From Dictyobacter aurantiacus (GTDB lineage Bacteria > Chloroflexota > Ktedonobacteria > Ktedonobacterales > Ktedonobacteraceae), in assembly GCF_003967515.1 (NCBI RefSeq), contig NZ_BIFQ01000001.1, forward strand, positions 5,208,001-5,272,000: a DNA stretch of 64,000 nt, in the 5' to 3' direction. The translations under genes were made by a program, and so were the position numbers. A model generated the notes under the pieces. That model searched no databases, had not been told where the DNA came from, and saw only the letters and a program-made list of their open reading frames with translations. Position 1 is the first letter of the stretch, and every line of letters starts with the position of its first letter. Positions 1-9,551 of the stretch are shown piece after piece.

Positions 1-392
1 CACTCTTTTTGCTCAAGAAAGGTCCTCACCTGGTCAAAAAAGGAGTACTCGTCCCGGTCCCTGACTTCGAGCATATGCGCGATATGCGAGAATACCGACC
101 CGGGTTCTTGAAGCATAGAGCATGAGAGAAAGTAGATGCCATGCAGAAAGCTACCCTTGAGCTGATGCGCTACCTGCAATGCTATACGCGTCTTCCCAAC
201 CCCACCCGGTCCCAACAGGGTAAGGAGACGTATATCGGGTTGTTGCATCTGTACGCAAATATCATGGACCTCTTTGTCACGGCCGATAAGAGAAGTCAGA
301 TACGCTGGAACCTTCCAGACGGCCTCAGAGGATTCCACGTTACGGGTGGCATCCGCGCCTGCGGCTTGCCGGTAAGTAGTATCTTCTGTCAT
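1..392 (-). CDS. NB-ARC/AAA-type NTPase regulator, N-terminal part (runs off the left edge)
   Basis: Reading leftward from an ATG at 392 gives about 130 open codons that continue past the window edge. The protein has a linker, then LTSLIGRDKEVHDI and a P-loop GPGGVGKTR near residue 66. This is the usual N-terminus of the large NTPase-TPR (often LuxR or AfsR-like) regulators, and it resembles the complete gene at 60814-63510. The start is supported by AAAGGA five bases upstream. It lies 17 bp behind a small CxxC protein and probably shares its transcript. The output domain is outside the window, so the regulator class is inferred from the NTPase module only. Confidence 0.8.
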   Translation of the reverse strand, partial: MTEDTTYRQAAGADATRNVESSEAVWKVPAYLTSLIGRDKEVHDICVQMQQPDIRLLTLLGPGGVGKTRIALQVAHQLKGSFLHGIYFLSCSMLQEPGSVFSHIAHMLEVRDRDEYSFFDQVRTFLEQKE

Positions 393-409
393 GGCATCCT
401 TTGCTTTAC

Positions 410-709
410 TTATCGGTCGGTAGGATCAAGTGTCTCAATCGACATGGAGTCAACAACAAAAAATGGCGGCTGGTTCGGCCGGATAATCTCTCCGGGATTG
501 TAGGACTTGGTCTGGATATGGGATCCGGGATGCTGCATCGTAAGCGTGGTCATCCCATTATTATCCTGTGTGGCGGCAACATGGGAGCTAAGATAGCTGA
601 GTGTATTCGCATTAATGATAAGGATCTGCTCATTGCATACCGGACATGTATACACTGCGTCCTTAACACTCACCGGATGAGCAGAGGTTTTTTTCTGCGA
701 CTCTGACAT
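410..709 (-). CDS. small CxxC protein upstream of the NTPase regulator
   Basis: A 99-residue protein with a single CPVC knuckle at about residues 22-25 and no membrane segment. An AAGGGA ribosome site sits about seven bases before the ATG. It ends 17 bp before the NTPase gene on the same strand, so a shared operon is likely. One CxxC pair alone cannot make a full zinc site, so metal binding would need other ligands or a partner. The family is not recognised. The support for this being a real gene is the ribosome site and the tight spacing. Confidence 0.55.
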   Translation of the reverse strand: MSESQKKTSAHPVSVKDAVYTCPVCNEQILIINANTLSYLSSHVAATQDNNGMTTLTMQHPGSHIQTKSYNPGEIIRPNQPPFFVVDSMSIETLDPTDR

Positions 710-831
710 CGAAATTCCCTTTCTTGCTTAAATAGAAGTATCCTTATGTATTGACGATTGGTTCTATATAGCTTTAAACGCACTAGAAGATAATTTCTTG
801 CCTATGCGTTAGTTAATGCCAGAAAAGTGTT

Positions 832-1689
832 TTAGAAGAGGCGCATCTGTTCGGGGCCTGAGTCGGGTTCGTCGGGCTGCCAGTTGAGGGGCGGTAGCGT
901 GATGTGGGCGCGCACGCGCTGGTAGAGCTGGTAGCAGATCTGGGGCGAGTGTACTTCGTAGGGACAGTGGCAGAAGGCGTAGATGGTCAGCCCCTGCTGA
1001 TACCAGTCGGCGAGCTGTCTGGCCCAGAAATCGAGCAGGGGGGCGTTAACTTTCATATCGGGATGGCCGATGTAGCGCACGAAGGCGAAGTCGCTGGTGG
1101 TGGTGATGTGCACGGGCAGGTGGGGTTTGCGCTCGCGGGCCTGCAGCTCCTTCTGCTCTTTGGGTGTGCCGGTGCGGATGGGGCGCGTATCCATGATCAC
1201 GCGGGCGGCGTGGTGGGAGCGCAGCAGTTCGTCCAGTGCGTTGGCCTGCGGCTCCTCATAGAAGTCGGGATGGCGCACCTCGACGGCCAGCTTGAGATCG
1301 GTGGGCCAGAAGTCCAGCCACGCTTGCAGCTGATCGATCTGGGCGGGTCCAAAGTGTGGCGGCAGCTGCAGGAAGATGGGTCCCAGCCGCTCGCCGAAGA
1401 CGCGCATGCGCTCCACGAAGGCCAGCGTCTCGCGCCTCTGCTGCGCGAGCATCCCCTCGTGGCTGATGCTGCGCAGCACCTTGGGGCAGAAGCGGAAGCT
1501 GCCCGGTGTCTCCTGCGCCCAGCGCGCCACCGTCTCGGCCGAGGGTAAGGCGTAGAAGACCGTGTTCCCCTCAACGGTCGAGAGCTTTTGAGCGTAGAGA
1601 CGCAGAAAATCGTTGGCCGGCGTTCTGGCGGGAAAGAAATTCCCCAGCCATTCTTTATATCCCCACATCGGGCAACCAATATAAAACAT
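832..1689 (-). CDS. DUF72 (YecE-like) protein
   Basis: A 285-residue TIM-barrel family protein. Family marks include MFYIGCPMWGYKEWLG at the start, the FRFCPKVLRSISH segment, GPIFLQLPPHFGP and VEVRHPDFY. The biochemical role of DUF72 is not established. The start is placed at 1689 rather than further upstream because the family begins with (F/Y)IGCPMW and because GAAGGAG lies 11 bases before this ATG. A decayed fragment of a related gene is at about 7400-7470, on the far side of the second collagen gene, which hints that the DUF72-collagen block was duplicated. Confidence 0.85.
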   Translation of the reverse strand: MFYIGCPMWGYKEWLGNFFPARTPANDFLRLYAQKLSTVEGNTVFYALPSAETVARWAQETPGSFRFCPKVLRSISHEGMLAQQRRETLAFVERMRVFGERLGPIFLQLPPHFGPAQIDQLQAWLDFWPTDLKLAVEVRHPDFYEEPQANALDELLRSHHAARVIMDTRPIRTGTPKEQKELQARERKPHLPVHITTTSDFAFVRYIGHPDMKVNAPLLDFWARQLADWYQQGLTIYAFCHCPYEVHSPQICYQLYQRVRAHITLPPLNWQPDEPDSGPEQMRLF

Positions 1690-1912
1690 ACGATGTTGTG
1701 CTCCTTCAGTCGCTATCGCCCCACGCGAGCGATGATAAACCCTGTCTGCTGGCGTTCCTTCTATTGTACCAAAAAGCAACAGGATTATGCCGTTTTTAGC
1801 CCGGCACTGCATCCTTTTTCGGCCTATAAGGCGTTCCGTAACATACGTTTTTTACGGCCATGGTCGTGTGCCGATGGATGTATAGGCCACCTGGAAGCTT
1901 GTAGAGACAGAT

Positions 1913-1955
1913 GAGAGGACGTATGGGTGGCGGTTTGCCACCCATACGTCCTCTC
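1913..1955. terminator. 18-bp perfect hairpin downstream of the large collagen gene
   Basis: Arms 1913-1930 and 1938-1955 are perfectly complementary with a seven-base loop (cggtttg). It lies 50 bp past the stop of the collagen-like gene (minus strand) and upstream of DUF72. There is only a weak T-rich tail, so termination is inferred from strength and position. The rest of 1690-2005 has no recognisable gene and should hold the DUF72 promoter. Confidence 0.55.
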
Positions 1956-2005
1956 GCTAATCTTTACAGTTACTTAACGGCTTTGTAGGGAGTGAAGGAT
2001 ATTTA

Positions 2006-5000
2006 CTAACTGCTTAGCTTCCACAACTCCACGGATGCGTTTATTGTAGGATTTGAGCCTCCAATATTCTCAGGAAGTGTAACCTCACCACTCGAAGTAT
2101 TTACAACAGTCAGAACATCGTTAGCTTCCAACCTTACTATTGCTTCACCAATAGTTAACTTTGTTGTATCATCCGCACCAAATGTAGCAAGAGGTGTTGC
2201 TGTGGTGCTACCGCTATGTTGTACATCAAGGGTGAACTGATTGCCAGCGCCGCCCTGAACTCGAATTTGCACTCTATAGACTCCAGGATCAGTCACTGTA
2301 ATTGCGGAGCTTCCAGCCTCATGCTGAATCCCTGATGTGTTGTCCGCCCTGTTCAAATCGAAGGTTATAGCAGTACCTGCTGGCACATTTAGCTGTTGTG
2401 AAGTGTTATAGATGTCGGCAAACTGCTGCGCGCCTATAGGGCCACTCGGACCAGAAGGACCCTCGGGGCCACTCGGACCAGAAGGACCTTGCGGGCCATC
2501 CTGGCCTTGCGGACCAGGAGGGCCTACCTGGCCTTGAGGACCTTGCGGACCTGTCTCTCCGGTAATGCCTTGCGGGCCAACCGGACCTTGCGGGCCAACC
2601 GGACCCAGGGGACCTTGATCACCTTGAGGACCGGCTGGGCCTTGCGGGCCGGTAGCGCCGGTATCACCCTTGGGGCCTTGCGGGCCAACAGGGCCTAGAG
2701 GACCTTGAATGCCTTGCGGGCCGGTAGCGCCGATATCACCTGCCGGACCTTGCGGGCCCTGGGGACCTTCCAGACCAGTGGCACCCTGGGGGCCAGACGG
2801 GCCGATGTTGCCCTGGGGGCCAGCGGGGCCAGAAGGACCAGAGGGACCGGAAGGACCGATGTCGCCCTGGGGACCAGAAGGACCGATGTCGCCCTGGGGA
2901 CCAGAAGGACCTTGCGGACCAGACGGGCCGATATCACCCTGAGGGCCAGACGGGCCGATGTCGCCTTGCGGACCGGAAGGACCGATGTCGCCTTGCGGAC
3001 CGGAAGGACCTTGCGGGCCAGACGGGCCGATATCACCCTGAGGGCCAGACGGGCCGATATCACCTTGCGGGCCAGATGGGCCGATGTCGCCCTGAGGACC
3101 CGAAGGACCTTGCGGACCAGACGGGCCGATATCACCCTGAGGGCCAGACGGGCCGATGTCACCTTGAGGGCCGGAAGGGCCAATGTCGCCTTGGGGACCG
3201 GAGGGACCGATATCACCCTGCGGGCCAGACGGGCCGATATCACCCTGAGGGCCAGACGGGCCGATGTCACCTTGAGGGCCGGACGGACCGATGTCACCTT
3301 GCGGACCGGAAGGACCGACGTCGCCTTGGGGACCGGAAGGACCGATATCACCCTGGGGGCCAGACGGACCGATGTCACCTTGAGGGCCGGACGGACCGAT
3401 GTCACCTTGGGGACCGGAAGGACCGACGTCGCCTTGGGGACCGGAAGGACCGATATCACCCTGGGGGCCAGACGGACCGATGTCACCCTGAGGGCCAGAA
3501 GGACCTTGCGGACCAGACGGGCCGATATCACCCTGGGGGCCAGACGGGCCGATATCACCTTGCGGGCCAGATGGGCCGATGTCGCCCTGAGGACCGGAAG
3601 GACCTTGCGGGCCAGACGGGCCGATATCACCCTGCGGGCCAGACGGGCCGATGTCACCTTGAGGGCCGGACGGACCGATGTCACCTTGCGGACCGGAAGG
3701 ACCGATGTCGCCCTGAGGACCCGAAGGACCTTGCGGACCAGACGGGCCGATATCACCCTGGGGACCAGACGGGCCGATATCACCCTGAGGGCCAGACGGG
3801 CCGATGTCGCCCTGAGGACCCGAAGGACCTTGCGGACCAGACGGGCCGATATCACCCTGAGGGCCAGACGGGCCGATGTCGCCCTGAGGGCCAGACGGGC
3901 CGATATCACCCTGAGGGCCAGACGGGCCGATGTCACCTTGCGGACCGGAAGGACCGACGTCGCCTTGCGGACCCGAAGGACCTTGCGGGCCAGACGGGCC
4001 GATATCACCCTGAGGGCCAGACGGGCCGATGTCACCTTGAGGGCCAGACGGGCCGATGTCGCCCTGGGGACCGGAAGGACCGATGTCGCCCTGAGGGCCA
4101 GAAGGACCTTGCGGACCAGACGGGCCGATATCACCCTGAGGGCCAGACGGGCCGATATCACCTTGCGGGCCAGATGGGCCGATGTCGCCCTGAGGACCCG
4201 AAGGACCTTGCGGGCCAGACGGGCCGATATCACCCTGAGGGCCAGACGGGCCGATGTCACCTTGAGGGCCAGACGGGCCGATGTCGCCCTGGGGACCGGA
4301 AGGACCGATGTCGCCCTGAGGGCCAGAAGGACCTTGCGGACCAGACGGGCCGATATCACCCTGAGGACCGGAGGGGCCAATGTCGCCCTGGGGACCGGAA
4401 GGACCGATATCACCTTGCGGACCAGACGGGCCGATGTCGCCCTGGGGACCAGACGGACCGATGTCGCCCTGAGGGCCAGAAGGACCTTGCGGACCAGACG
4501 GGCCGATATCACCCTGAGGGCCAGACGGGCCGATATCACCTTGCGGGCCAGATGGGCCGATGTCGCCCTGAGGACCGGAAGGACCTTGCGGGCCAGACGG
4601 GCCGATATCACCCTGCGGGCCAGACGGGCCGATATCACCCTGAGGGCCAGACGGGCCGATATCACCTTGCGGACCGGAGGGACCGATGTCACCTTGCGGG
4701 CCAGACGGGCCGGTGTGACCTTGTGGACCTTGCGGGCCTAGCGGGCCAGCAGGGCCAGCAGGGCCCGTAGATCCTTGCGGGCCAACCGGACCTTGCGGAC
4801 CAGTATCACCCTTGGGGCCAGCAGGGCCAGCTTCGCCTTGCGGGCCTTGAGGACCAGTTGCCCCTTCTTGACCTGAAGGACCTTGCGGACCCGTTCCGCC
4901 AGCGGGACCTTGCGCGCCAGTAGGGCCTTGAGGTCCAACGGGACCCAGGTTACCTTGTGGACCTTGAGGCCCCGCTGGTCCGGCTGGGCCTTGAGGTCCA

Positions 5001-5359
5001 GTGGGGCCTTGCGGTCCAGGTGGGCCAGATGGGCCAGATGGGCCAGATGGTCCTTGCTGGATGACATCGGTAATGAGTGGCTGACTTTCATCCAAGAGGT
5101 TGGAATCGAGTGCGGATGTTTGTGGTGTCGTGTTGGCATTGGGGGAGTGCTGAATGCGTTGCTGCTCCCCGGAGGTGCTATGCATGATGTGCGTGCGCTG
5201 CTGCCCATGAGTGCTCCGCAATGCCTTTGCTGCATCGGCATGAGCACTGTGCATGGGTATCGTGAGCAGCGTTCCCGCAACCAGCACCAAACCGACCAGG
5301 CATCTGTCTAGCGGGGGGCATTTGCGCGGCGGCCAGCGGCGGCGATCCACCTTTGTCAT
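2006..5359 (-). CDS. secreted collagen-like protein with BclA/C1q-like C-terminal head
   Basis: A 1117-residue protein. It has a signal peptide (RRR-rich start, then [21 protein letters not shown]), a short linker, about 290 Gly-X-Y triplets and a roughly 140-residue head. The middle of the triplet region is an array of GPSGPQGDI nonapeptides broken by GPSGPQ hexapeptides. The head ([29 protein letters not shown]) resembles the trimerising TNF/C1q-like domain of Bacillus BclA, so a trimeric surface or spore-coat fibre is likely. The start at 5359 is chosen over an upstream ATG because AGGAAGGA precedes it and a signal peptide follows. The same N-terminus and upstream DNA recur in the paralogue at 6161-7174. 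Confidence 0.85.
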   Translation of the reverse strand: MTKVDRRRWPPRKCPPLDRCLVGLVLVAGTLLTIPMHSAHADAAKALRSTHGQQRTHIMHSTSGEQQRIQHSPNANTTPQTSALDSNLLDESQPLITDVIQQGPSGPSGPSGPPGPQGPTGPQGPAGPAGPQGPQGNLGPVGPQGPTGAQGPAGGTGPQGPSGQEGATGPQGPQGEAGPAGPKGDTGPQGPVGPQGSTGPAGPAGPLGPQGPQGHTGPSGPQGDIGPSGPQGDIGPSGPQGDIGPSGPQGDIGPSGPQGPSGPQGDIGPSGPQGDIGPSGPQGDIGPSGPQGPSGPQGDIGPSGPQGDIGPSGPQGDIGPSGPQGDIGPSGPQGDIGPSGPQGPSGPQGDIGPSGPQGDIGPSGPQGDIGPSGPQGDIGPSGPQGPSGPQGDIGPSGPQGDIGPSGPQGDIGPSGPQGPSGPQGDIGPSGPQGDIGPSGPQGDIGPSGPQGDIGPSGPQGPSGPQGDVGPSGPQGDIGPSGPQGDIGPSGPQGDIGPSGPQGDIGPSGPQGPSGPQGDIGPSGPQGDIGPSGPQGDIGPSGPQGPSGPQGDIGPSGPQGDIGPSGPQGDIGPSGPQGDIGPSGPQGPSGPQGDIGPSGPQGDIGPSGPQGDIGPSGPQGPSGPQGDIGPSGPQGDIGPSGPQGDVGPSGPQGDIGPSGPQGDIGPSGPQGDIGPSGPQGDVGPSGPQGDIGPSGPQGDIGPSGPQGDIGPSGPQGDIGPSGPQGDIGPSGPQGDIGPSGPQGDIGPSGPQGPSGPQGDIGPSGPQGDIGPSGPQGDIGPSGPQGPSGPQGDIGPSGPQGDIGPSGPQGDIGPSGPQGPSGPQGDIGPSGPQGDIGPSGPSGPSGPAGPQGNIGPSGPQGATGLEGPQGPQGPAGDIGATGPQGIQGPLGPVGPQGPKGDTGATGPQGPAGPQGDQGPLGPVGPQGPVGPQGITGETGPQGPQGQVGPPGPQGQDGPQGPSGPSGPEGPSGPSGPIGAQQFADIYNTSQQLNVPAGTAITFDLNRADNTSGIQHEAGSSAITVTDPGVYRVQIRVQGGAGNQFTLDVQHSGSTTATPLATFGADDTTKLTIGEAIVRLEANDVLTVVNTSSGEVTLPENIGGSNPTINASVELWKLSS
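2840..4720 (-). repeat. 27-bp tandem repeats coding for GPSGPQGDI
   Basis: Several dozen 27-bp units with occasional 18-bp insertions (GPSGPQ) form higher-order blocks of about 100-200 bp that are almost identical to each other. The repetition keeps all frames open, so long ORFs appear on both strands here; only the minus-strand collagen frame has a signal peptide and a folded head. Unit number is expected to vary between strains through slippage or unequal recombination. Confidence 0.9.
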
Positions 5360-5752
5360 AGATGCTATTCCTTCCTGTGTGAAGCCTGAAGGGTGTGTGG
5401 GCCATCCAGGCTTGCCGAACGGAATAAACAAAATACGTGGAACGAACATATAAGAGAAATTTCAGCATTCAGATAAATATTATCTAAAAGTGTTTCTCAT
5501 GTATTAATTATATATAGTGTAGAAAACGAAATTTTTGGATGATATATGTTTTAATATTACAAATGTAGAAATTTTGCATATGGGGATGTAAATATCGAGC
5601 ATAAATAGGAGCGGTTCTAGGGCGGTAAAACGAGCATGGGTACATGGAAATAGGTCGCGCTATGTGATGGATTATCTTAGACAGTATTTGATTCTCATAA
5701 ATATCGCCTACAACCCGCATGAGCTTTCGCATTTGCCATGCTTAGAAGTTCG
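5360..5752. other. AT-rich upstream region of the large collagen gene
   Basis: No convincing gene. The first roughly 130 bp upstream of the start are closely matched upstream of the second collagen gene (7175-7320), so this is probably the shared promoter and 5' leader. The rest is AT-rich and carries no ORF with a ribosome site. Confidence 0.5.
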
Positions 5753-5858
5753 TTGTATGTTGGTGCATGCAGGACGCATTCGCGCCCTGCATGCACCAAC
5801 ATACAAAACCGGTGCGGCCGCGCACGCGGACGCCCGTGCGGGGGCGCTCATGTGCCCC
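5753..5858 (+). repeat. element A, copy 1 (three consecutive hairpins)
   Basis: Hairpin 1 is a perfect 21-bp stem (5753-5773 with 5786-5806) and a 12-base loop. Next come a GC-rich hairpin built on GCGGCCGC and related bases, and a hairpin of the form GGGGGCGC-tca-TGTGCCCC. The second and third parts match three other places in the window (about 7576-7624, 9371-9457, 29207-29310). It lies in the intergenic region between the two collagen genes. Confidence 0.7.
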
Positions 5859-5995
5859 ACAATGGCGAGAATCAAACCTGGCTTGGGGAAGAAGATAGTA
5901 ACAAGCTACGTAGCTAAGAGAGGGAATATGGCAAGTAGCTACCTGCTGGTTCCAGGTGCTTACCTTACTGGCAGAAGCTAGAAGTGGACGCAACG

Positions 5996-6032
5996 GAAAC
6001 ACCCGGATGCTTCAAACCATGCCGGGTGTTTC
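5996..6032 (-). terminator. hairpin downstream of the second collagen-like gene
   Basis: Arms GAAACACCCGG (5996-6006) and CCGGGTGTTTC (6022-6032) enclose a 15-base loop about 130 bp past the stop of the gene ending at 6161. There is no strong T-run. The stretch 5859-6160 holds no other recognisable feature. Confidence 0.45.
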
Positions 6033-6160
6033 GTTCCGATCCAACATGTAGTGCTGTGTCGCTCCGCCGTATACGGGTGTATACATGACAATCACGTGTA
6101 GGCTCTGGTGGGCGACCAGTTTATTCAGGTTCATCAGTTACAGCTATGCATTTTTGTTGC

Positions 6161-7174
6161 TCATGGTCTCGGTTCGTTTTCTAGAAAGCTATTCACGCCG
6201 TCGTATCTCCCATCTATCCATGGTGCGGCAGATGAATCATACGGCCAATGTCTATAATGCCGAGATGACCTGTGACCTCGAAAATGCCTTGGGAACCGGC
6301 AATACCTATAATGCCGAAAGCTAATCCCACAAACCGGTTCAGGAATCACAATAGGAACCCGCAAAATAATGATCTGGGGAGGGCCAGCAGAGCCAGCAGA
6401 GCCAGCAGGACCGGCAGGACCTTGTGGGCCTTGTGGGCCTTGTGGGCCTTGTGGGCCTTGAGGACCGGCAGGGCCTGTCCCACCAGTATTGCCCCTAAGG
6501 CCTTGCAGACCTTGCAGACCTTGCAGGCCTTGAGGACCTTGAGGTCCAGAGGGGCCGGCAGGTCCAGAGGGGCCAGCAGGGCCAGGGGGACCCCCTGCAC
6601 TACCTTGAGGACCAATCGGGCCTTCAGGTCCCGCAGGACCAATCGGGCCTTGCGGACCTTGCGGACCTTGCGGGCCAGTAGCACCAGCAAAGCCTTGAGG
6701 GCCAGCAGGGCCAGTCGCGCCAGTAGGGCCAGTTGCCCCTTGAGGACCTTCAGGACCTTGCGGGCCCGTTCCACCAGCGGGGCCAGCAGGGCCTATGGGA
6801 CCTTGCGGTCCAACCGGACCCAGAGGGCCTTGCGGACCTTGTGGTCCAGGAGGTCCAGGAGGGCCTTGCTGGGTGACATGGGTAATAATGAGTGGCTGAC
6901 TTTTGTTCACGAGGATGGAATTGAGTATGGGTGTTTGTGGCATCGTGTGGGCATTGAGGGAGTGTTGAATGCGTTGCTGCTCCCCAGAGGTGCTGTGCAT
7001 GATGTGCGTACGCTGCTGCCCATGGGTGCTCTGCCACGTCCTTATAGCATTGGCATGAGCACTATGCATAGGTATTGTGAGCAAGGCTCCCACAACCAGC
7101 AGCGAACCGGCCAGGCGCCTGTCTAGCGGGGGGCATTTGCGCGGCAGCCGGCGGTGGCGATCCACTTTTGTCAT
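6161..7174 (-). CDS. secreted collagen-like protein, short paralogue with a His/Arg/Tyr-rich tail
   Basis: A 337-residue protein. Its start, signal peptide ([21 protein letters not shown]) and upstream DNA are nearly the same as in the collagen gene at 2006-5359. About 60 Gly-X-Y triplets follow, more varied than in the paralogue. In place of the BclA-like head it ends with about 75 residues rich in His, Arg and Tyr (for example [16 protein letters not shown], then [11 protein letters not shown]). That tail is either a distinct surface domain or sequence read out of frame after a deletion. The start at 7174 is supported by GGAAGGA nine bases upstream and by alignment with the paralogue. Confidence 0.8.
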   Translation of the reverse strand: MTKVDRHRRLPRKCPPLDRRLAGSLLVVGALLTIPMHSAHANAIRTWQSTHGQQRTHIMHSTSGEQQRIQHSLNAHTMPQTPILNSILVNKSQPLIITHVTQQGPPGPPGPQGPQGPLGPVGPQGPIGPAGPAGGTGPQGPEGPQGATGPTGATGPAGPQGFAGATGPQGPQGPQGPIGPAGPEGPIGPQGSAGGPPGPAGPSGPAGPSGPQGPQGLQGLQGLQGLRGNTGGTGPAGPQGPQGPQGPQGPQGPAGPAGSAGSAGPPQIIILRVPIVIPEPVCGISFRHYRYCRFPRHFRGHRSSRHYRHWPYDSSAAPWIDGRYDGVNSFLENEPRP

Positions 7175-7399
7175 AGATGCTATTCCTTCCTGTATGAAGC
7201 CTGAAGGGTAAGTGAGCTGGTCAGGCTTGTCGAATGGAATAAACAAAATACGTGGAACAAACATATAAGAGAAATTTTCAGCATTCAGGTAACTATTCGC
7301 TAAAAAGTGCTCTTCATGTATTAATTATAGCTCATGTAGAAAATGAAGGTTTTGGATACATATTTGAATTTCATCAATTATGTGGCAGCCGGGGGGTCC

Positions 7400-7470
7400 G
7401 AGCGTAGAGACGCAGAAAATTGTTAGTCAGCGTTCTTTTAGGAGAGAATTTTCTTTCATTAATATAAATG
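7400..7470 (-). pseudogene. fragment of a second DUF72 gene
   Basis: Twenty bases at 7401-7420 are identical to 1591-1610 inside the DUF72 gene. The match continues with scattered differences for about 40 more bases. No reading frame survives. It records a lost DUF72 copy beyond the second collagen gene. The surrounding 7175-7399 is the promoter-side region shared with the other collagen gene. Confidence 0.55.
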
Positions 7471-7575
7471 AAATATGCTTATACATGACTTGAAAAGGTT
7501 TATGAAATTTTTATAATGGGGTGTTGTATATACAGCCATTTCATATCTAAATGTGTGTTTGACTCTCGTCACCAT

Positions 7576-7624
7576 GGGGCACGTGAGCGCCCCCGCACAG
7601 GCGGCCGCTACGCGGCCGCGCCGG
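7576..7624 (-). repeat. element A, copy 2 (GC-rich hairpins only)
   Basis: On the minus strand this reads as the GCGGCCGC-gta-GCGGCCGC hairpin followed by GTGCGGGGGCGCTCACGTGCCCC, nearly identical to copy 3 at 9405-9457. The hairpin expected on its right side is missing because the IS element begins 12 bp away. Confidence 0.7.
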
Positions 7625-7635
7625 TGTTCTGGTTG

Positions 7636-9196
7636 TTCATGAGTTACCCCGAACTTTAAGAACGGGAGTTCAGAGGTAGGAAAAAAGGGGGAAAAAGGCA
7701 CCAAAGAACCCTTCTGAGATAAAACATATGTAGAACAAACCACTCAGGAGGGTTCTTTGTATGCACACACAGTATCGCACAGTTCCGGAACAGGAACAAC
7801 TCATGACGCGCCTTGACCAGGAAGTGGCGGGCCAATTCGTCCATCGCTTGGATGCATGGCTCGCTCCGCTCTACGTCCTCTTAGATGCTTATCTCGATCG
7901 CCGCCTGGTTCGCACCTTTGCCGATGTGATTGTCAGCATCATCCAACTGCGGCATCGGGAAGCGGGTCTGTTGCAAACAGAATTGGGGGCTATGCTGCTG
8001 TCGCCCCAACATGCCCCGGCTGCCAGCAAGCGGATCCAGCGACTCTTGAGCAGCACCAAGTGGGGAGCCTGGCTCATTGACCAGTTTCTGTGGCAGCAAG
8101 CGACCAAGCAGTTAGAGACGTTGGAACACCAGGGGTGCCTGGCGCTGGTTCTCCATGATGGCAGTGAGTTGGAGAAACCCGAAAGTGTCAAGGTCGAAGG
8201 GTTGTGCCCGGTTCGTTCGTCCAAAGGACGGCGACTGAGCCGCCCGCGCCCCAAAGCCCACTGCATCAGCCCAACCAAGGGGGCTCCCATTCTGGTTCCA
8301 GGGATCCATTGGCACGGGGCCGTGCTCATCGGACTGCAGAGCCTGCCAAGTGTCATCAAGATGCACTACTGGAGCAGCCGCGGAAGCCATGCGAGCACGG
8401 GCCGGATTGAGGAAGAACGCGTGGTGCGTCACCTGGCTCAGCAGTGGGGCCGGAGGGTGATTCATGTCTTTGATCGCGGATGGGCTGGTGGCCCGTGGTT
8501 ACAGGTCATGCATCGACTCGGGCAACGGTTTGTTGAGCGTTGGACGGGTCGCTATGAGTTGGTGGATGAGCAAGGTACCAAGCGCAAAGCGTGGGAAATT
8601 GCCCGGGGCAAACGCCAGAGCGTGCAAGGAACGCTCTGGTGGGCCGCGTTTGGTCGGGAGATCACCTTGACTATCAAATGGCGCCTCGTGCGGCATGCGG
8701 AGGTGGAAGGCATGCCGCTCTATCTGGTGGTGGCCAGTGCCAAAGAATGGAGCAGTCCCTGGTATTTGCTCACCAATGAGCCAGTTGAGGAAGCTGAAGC
8801 CGCCATGCGAATCGTGAACATCTACTGCCGCCGCTGGCAAATCGAGTGGAGCTTCCGCTTTGAGAAAAGTGAATTGGGGATCGAGCATATGCGGGTACGT
8901 GGATGGGAGAGGCAGCTGAAATTCCTGGGAATGGTAACGCTGGTCTATGCCTTTTTGCTCCAGCTGCTGATGTGTGAAGGGACGCTGGTACGTCTGTGGG
9001 CGCTCGATCGCTGGGATCATCAAACCGGCAAGCGGGCGCGTCAGACCCGGCAACCGCTCTATCGGCTGCGCCGAGGTCTCTCACGGTTATGGCAAGCGTA
9101 CCGTCCGCAAGCGCAGGATCGGCCAGCGTGGCTCGGGGCCGATCTTGCGACGAGGACCCCGAACTTTTGTTCAGAAAGTTCGGGGTAACTCATGAA
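7636..9196 (+). mobile_element. IS4-family insertion sequence, 1561 bp
   Basis: Perfect 22-bp terminal inverted repeats, 7636-7657 and 9175-9196 (outer end TTCATGAGTTACC), flank a single intact transposase gene. The transposase stop codon lies inside the right repeat. No clear target duplication is visible next to the ends. Copies of element A in opposite orientation lie on either side, so the insertion is in or next to repeat DNA. Confidence 0.85.
7761..9188 (+). CDS. IS4-family DDE transposase
   Basis: A 475-residue transposase. DDE residues are visible: LVLHDGSELEKPES (first Asp), HVFDRGWAGG (second Asp), and the IS4 signature Y-2-R-3-E-6-K in YCRRWQIEWSFRFEKSELG. The length is usual for the family and the frame is intact, so the element may be active. 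AGGAGGG sits eight bases before the ATG. It catalyses cut-and-paste movement of the element that encloses it. Confidence 0.92.
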   Translation: MHTQYRTVPEQEQLMTRLDQEVAGQFVHRLDAWLAPLYVLLDAYLDRRLVRTFADVIVSIIQLRHREAGLLQTELGAMLLSPQHAPAASKRIQRLLSSTKWGAWLIDQFLWQQATKQLETLEHQGCLALVLHDGSELEKPESVKVEGLCPVRSSKGRRLSRPRPKAHCISPTKGAPILVPGIHWHGAVLIGLQSLPSVIKMHYWSSRGSHASTGRIEEERVVRHLAQQWGRRVIHVFDRGWAGGPWLQVMHRLGQRFVERWTGRYELVDEQGTKRKAWEIARGKRQSVQGTLWWAAFGREITLTIKWRLVRHAEVEGMPLYLVVASAKEWSSPWYLLTNEPVEEAEAAMRIVNIYCRRWQIEWSFRFEKSELGIEHMRVRGWERQLKFLGMVTLVYAFLLQLLMCEGTLVRLWALDRWDHQTGKRARQTRQPLYRLRRGLSRLWQAYRPQAQDRPAWLGADLATRTPNFCSESSG

Positions 9197-9404
9197 GGAC
9201 TCTTGAGCACCGGCGGTGCTCAGAATTCCGTTGTGTGTTCGTGCATGGGGTGCACCAACAACCAAAGGACTCTTGAGCACCGGCGGTGCTCAGAATTCCG
9301 TTGTGTGTTCGTGCATGGGGTGCACCAACAACCAAAGGACTCTTGAGCACCGGCGGTGCTCAGAATTTCATTGTATGTTCGTGTGTGGGGTGCACCAACA
9401 CACC
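9195..9404 (+). repeat. three tandem 70-bp repeats
   Basis: Units start at 9195, 9265 and 9335. The first two are identical and the third diverges in its second half, leading into element A copy 3. Each unit holds the near-perfect palindrome TGAGCACCGGCGGTGCTCA and a second weaker hairpin around GTGCATGGGGTGCAC. The palindrome arms and the TGCACCAACA segment link these units to hairpin 1 of element A copy 1. Confidence 0.85.
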
Positions 9405-9457
9405 AAAACAGTGCGGCCGCGTAGCGGCCGCCTGTGCGGGGGCGCTCACGTGCCCCC
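9371..9457 (+). repeat. element A, copy 3
   Basis: A weak first hairpin (TGTATGTTCGTG with TGCACCAACA) is followed by GCGGCCGC-gta-GCGGCCGC and GGGGGCGC-tcac-GTGCCCCC. The GC-rich part is nearly identical to copy 2 on the other side of the IS element, but inverted relative to it. Confidence 0.7.
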
Positions 9458-9551
9458 AACATGACGGAAGAAAGACACTCTTTAACGGAGCGCCATCAAT
9501 AATTGAAGAGCTTTTCTGGTATCCGTGTATTTGCTGGTGGGGAGGAAGATC

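Noticed and set aside
2695-4741. Long open frames on both strands over the collagen repeat array (more than 650 codons each)
   Set aside because: They arise because a 27-bp repeat without stops stays open in every frame. They have no ribosome site, signal peptide or domain, and end where the repeat ends.
7636-9196. Composite transposon bounded by inverted element A copies
   Set aside because: The true ends are the 22-bp inverted repeats of the IS itself. The element A copies have no transposase and no target duplication outside them was seen.
9195-9404. Possible CRISPR array (repeated palindromic units)
   Set aside because: The whole 70-bp unit is repeated, so there are no unique spacers, only three units, and no cas genes.
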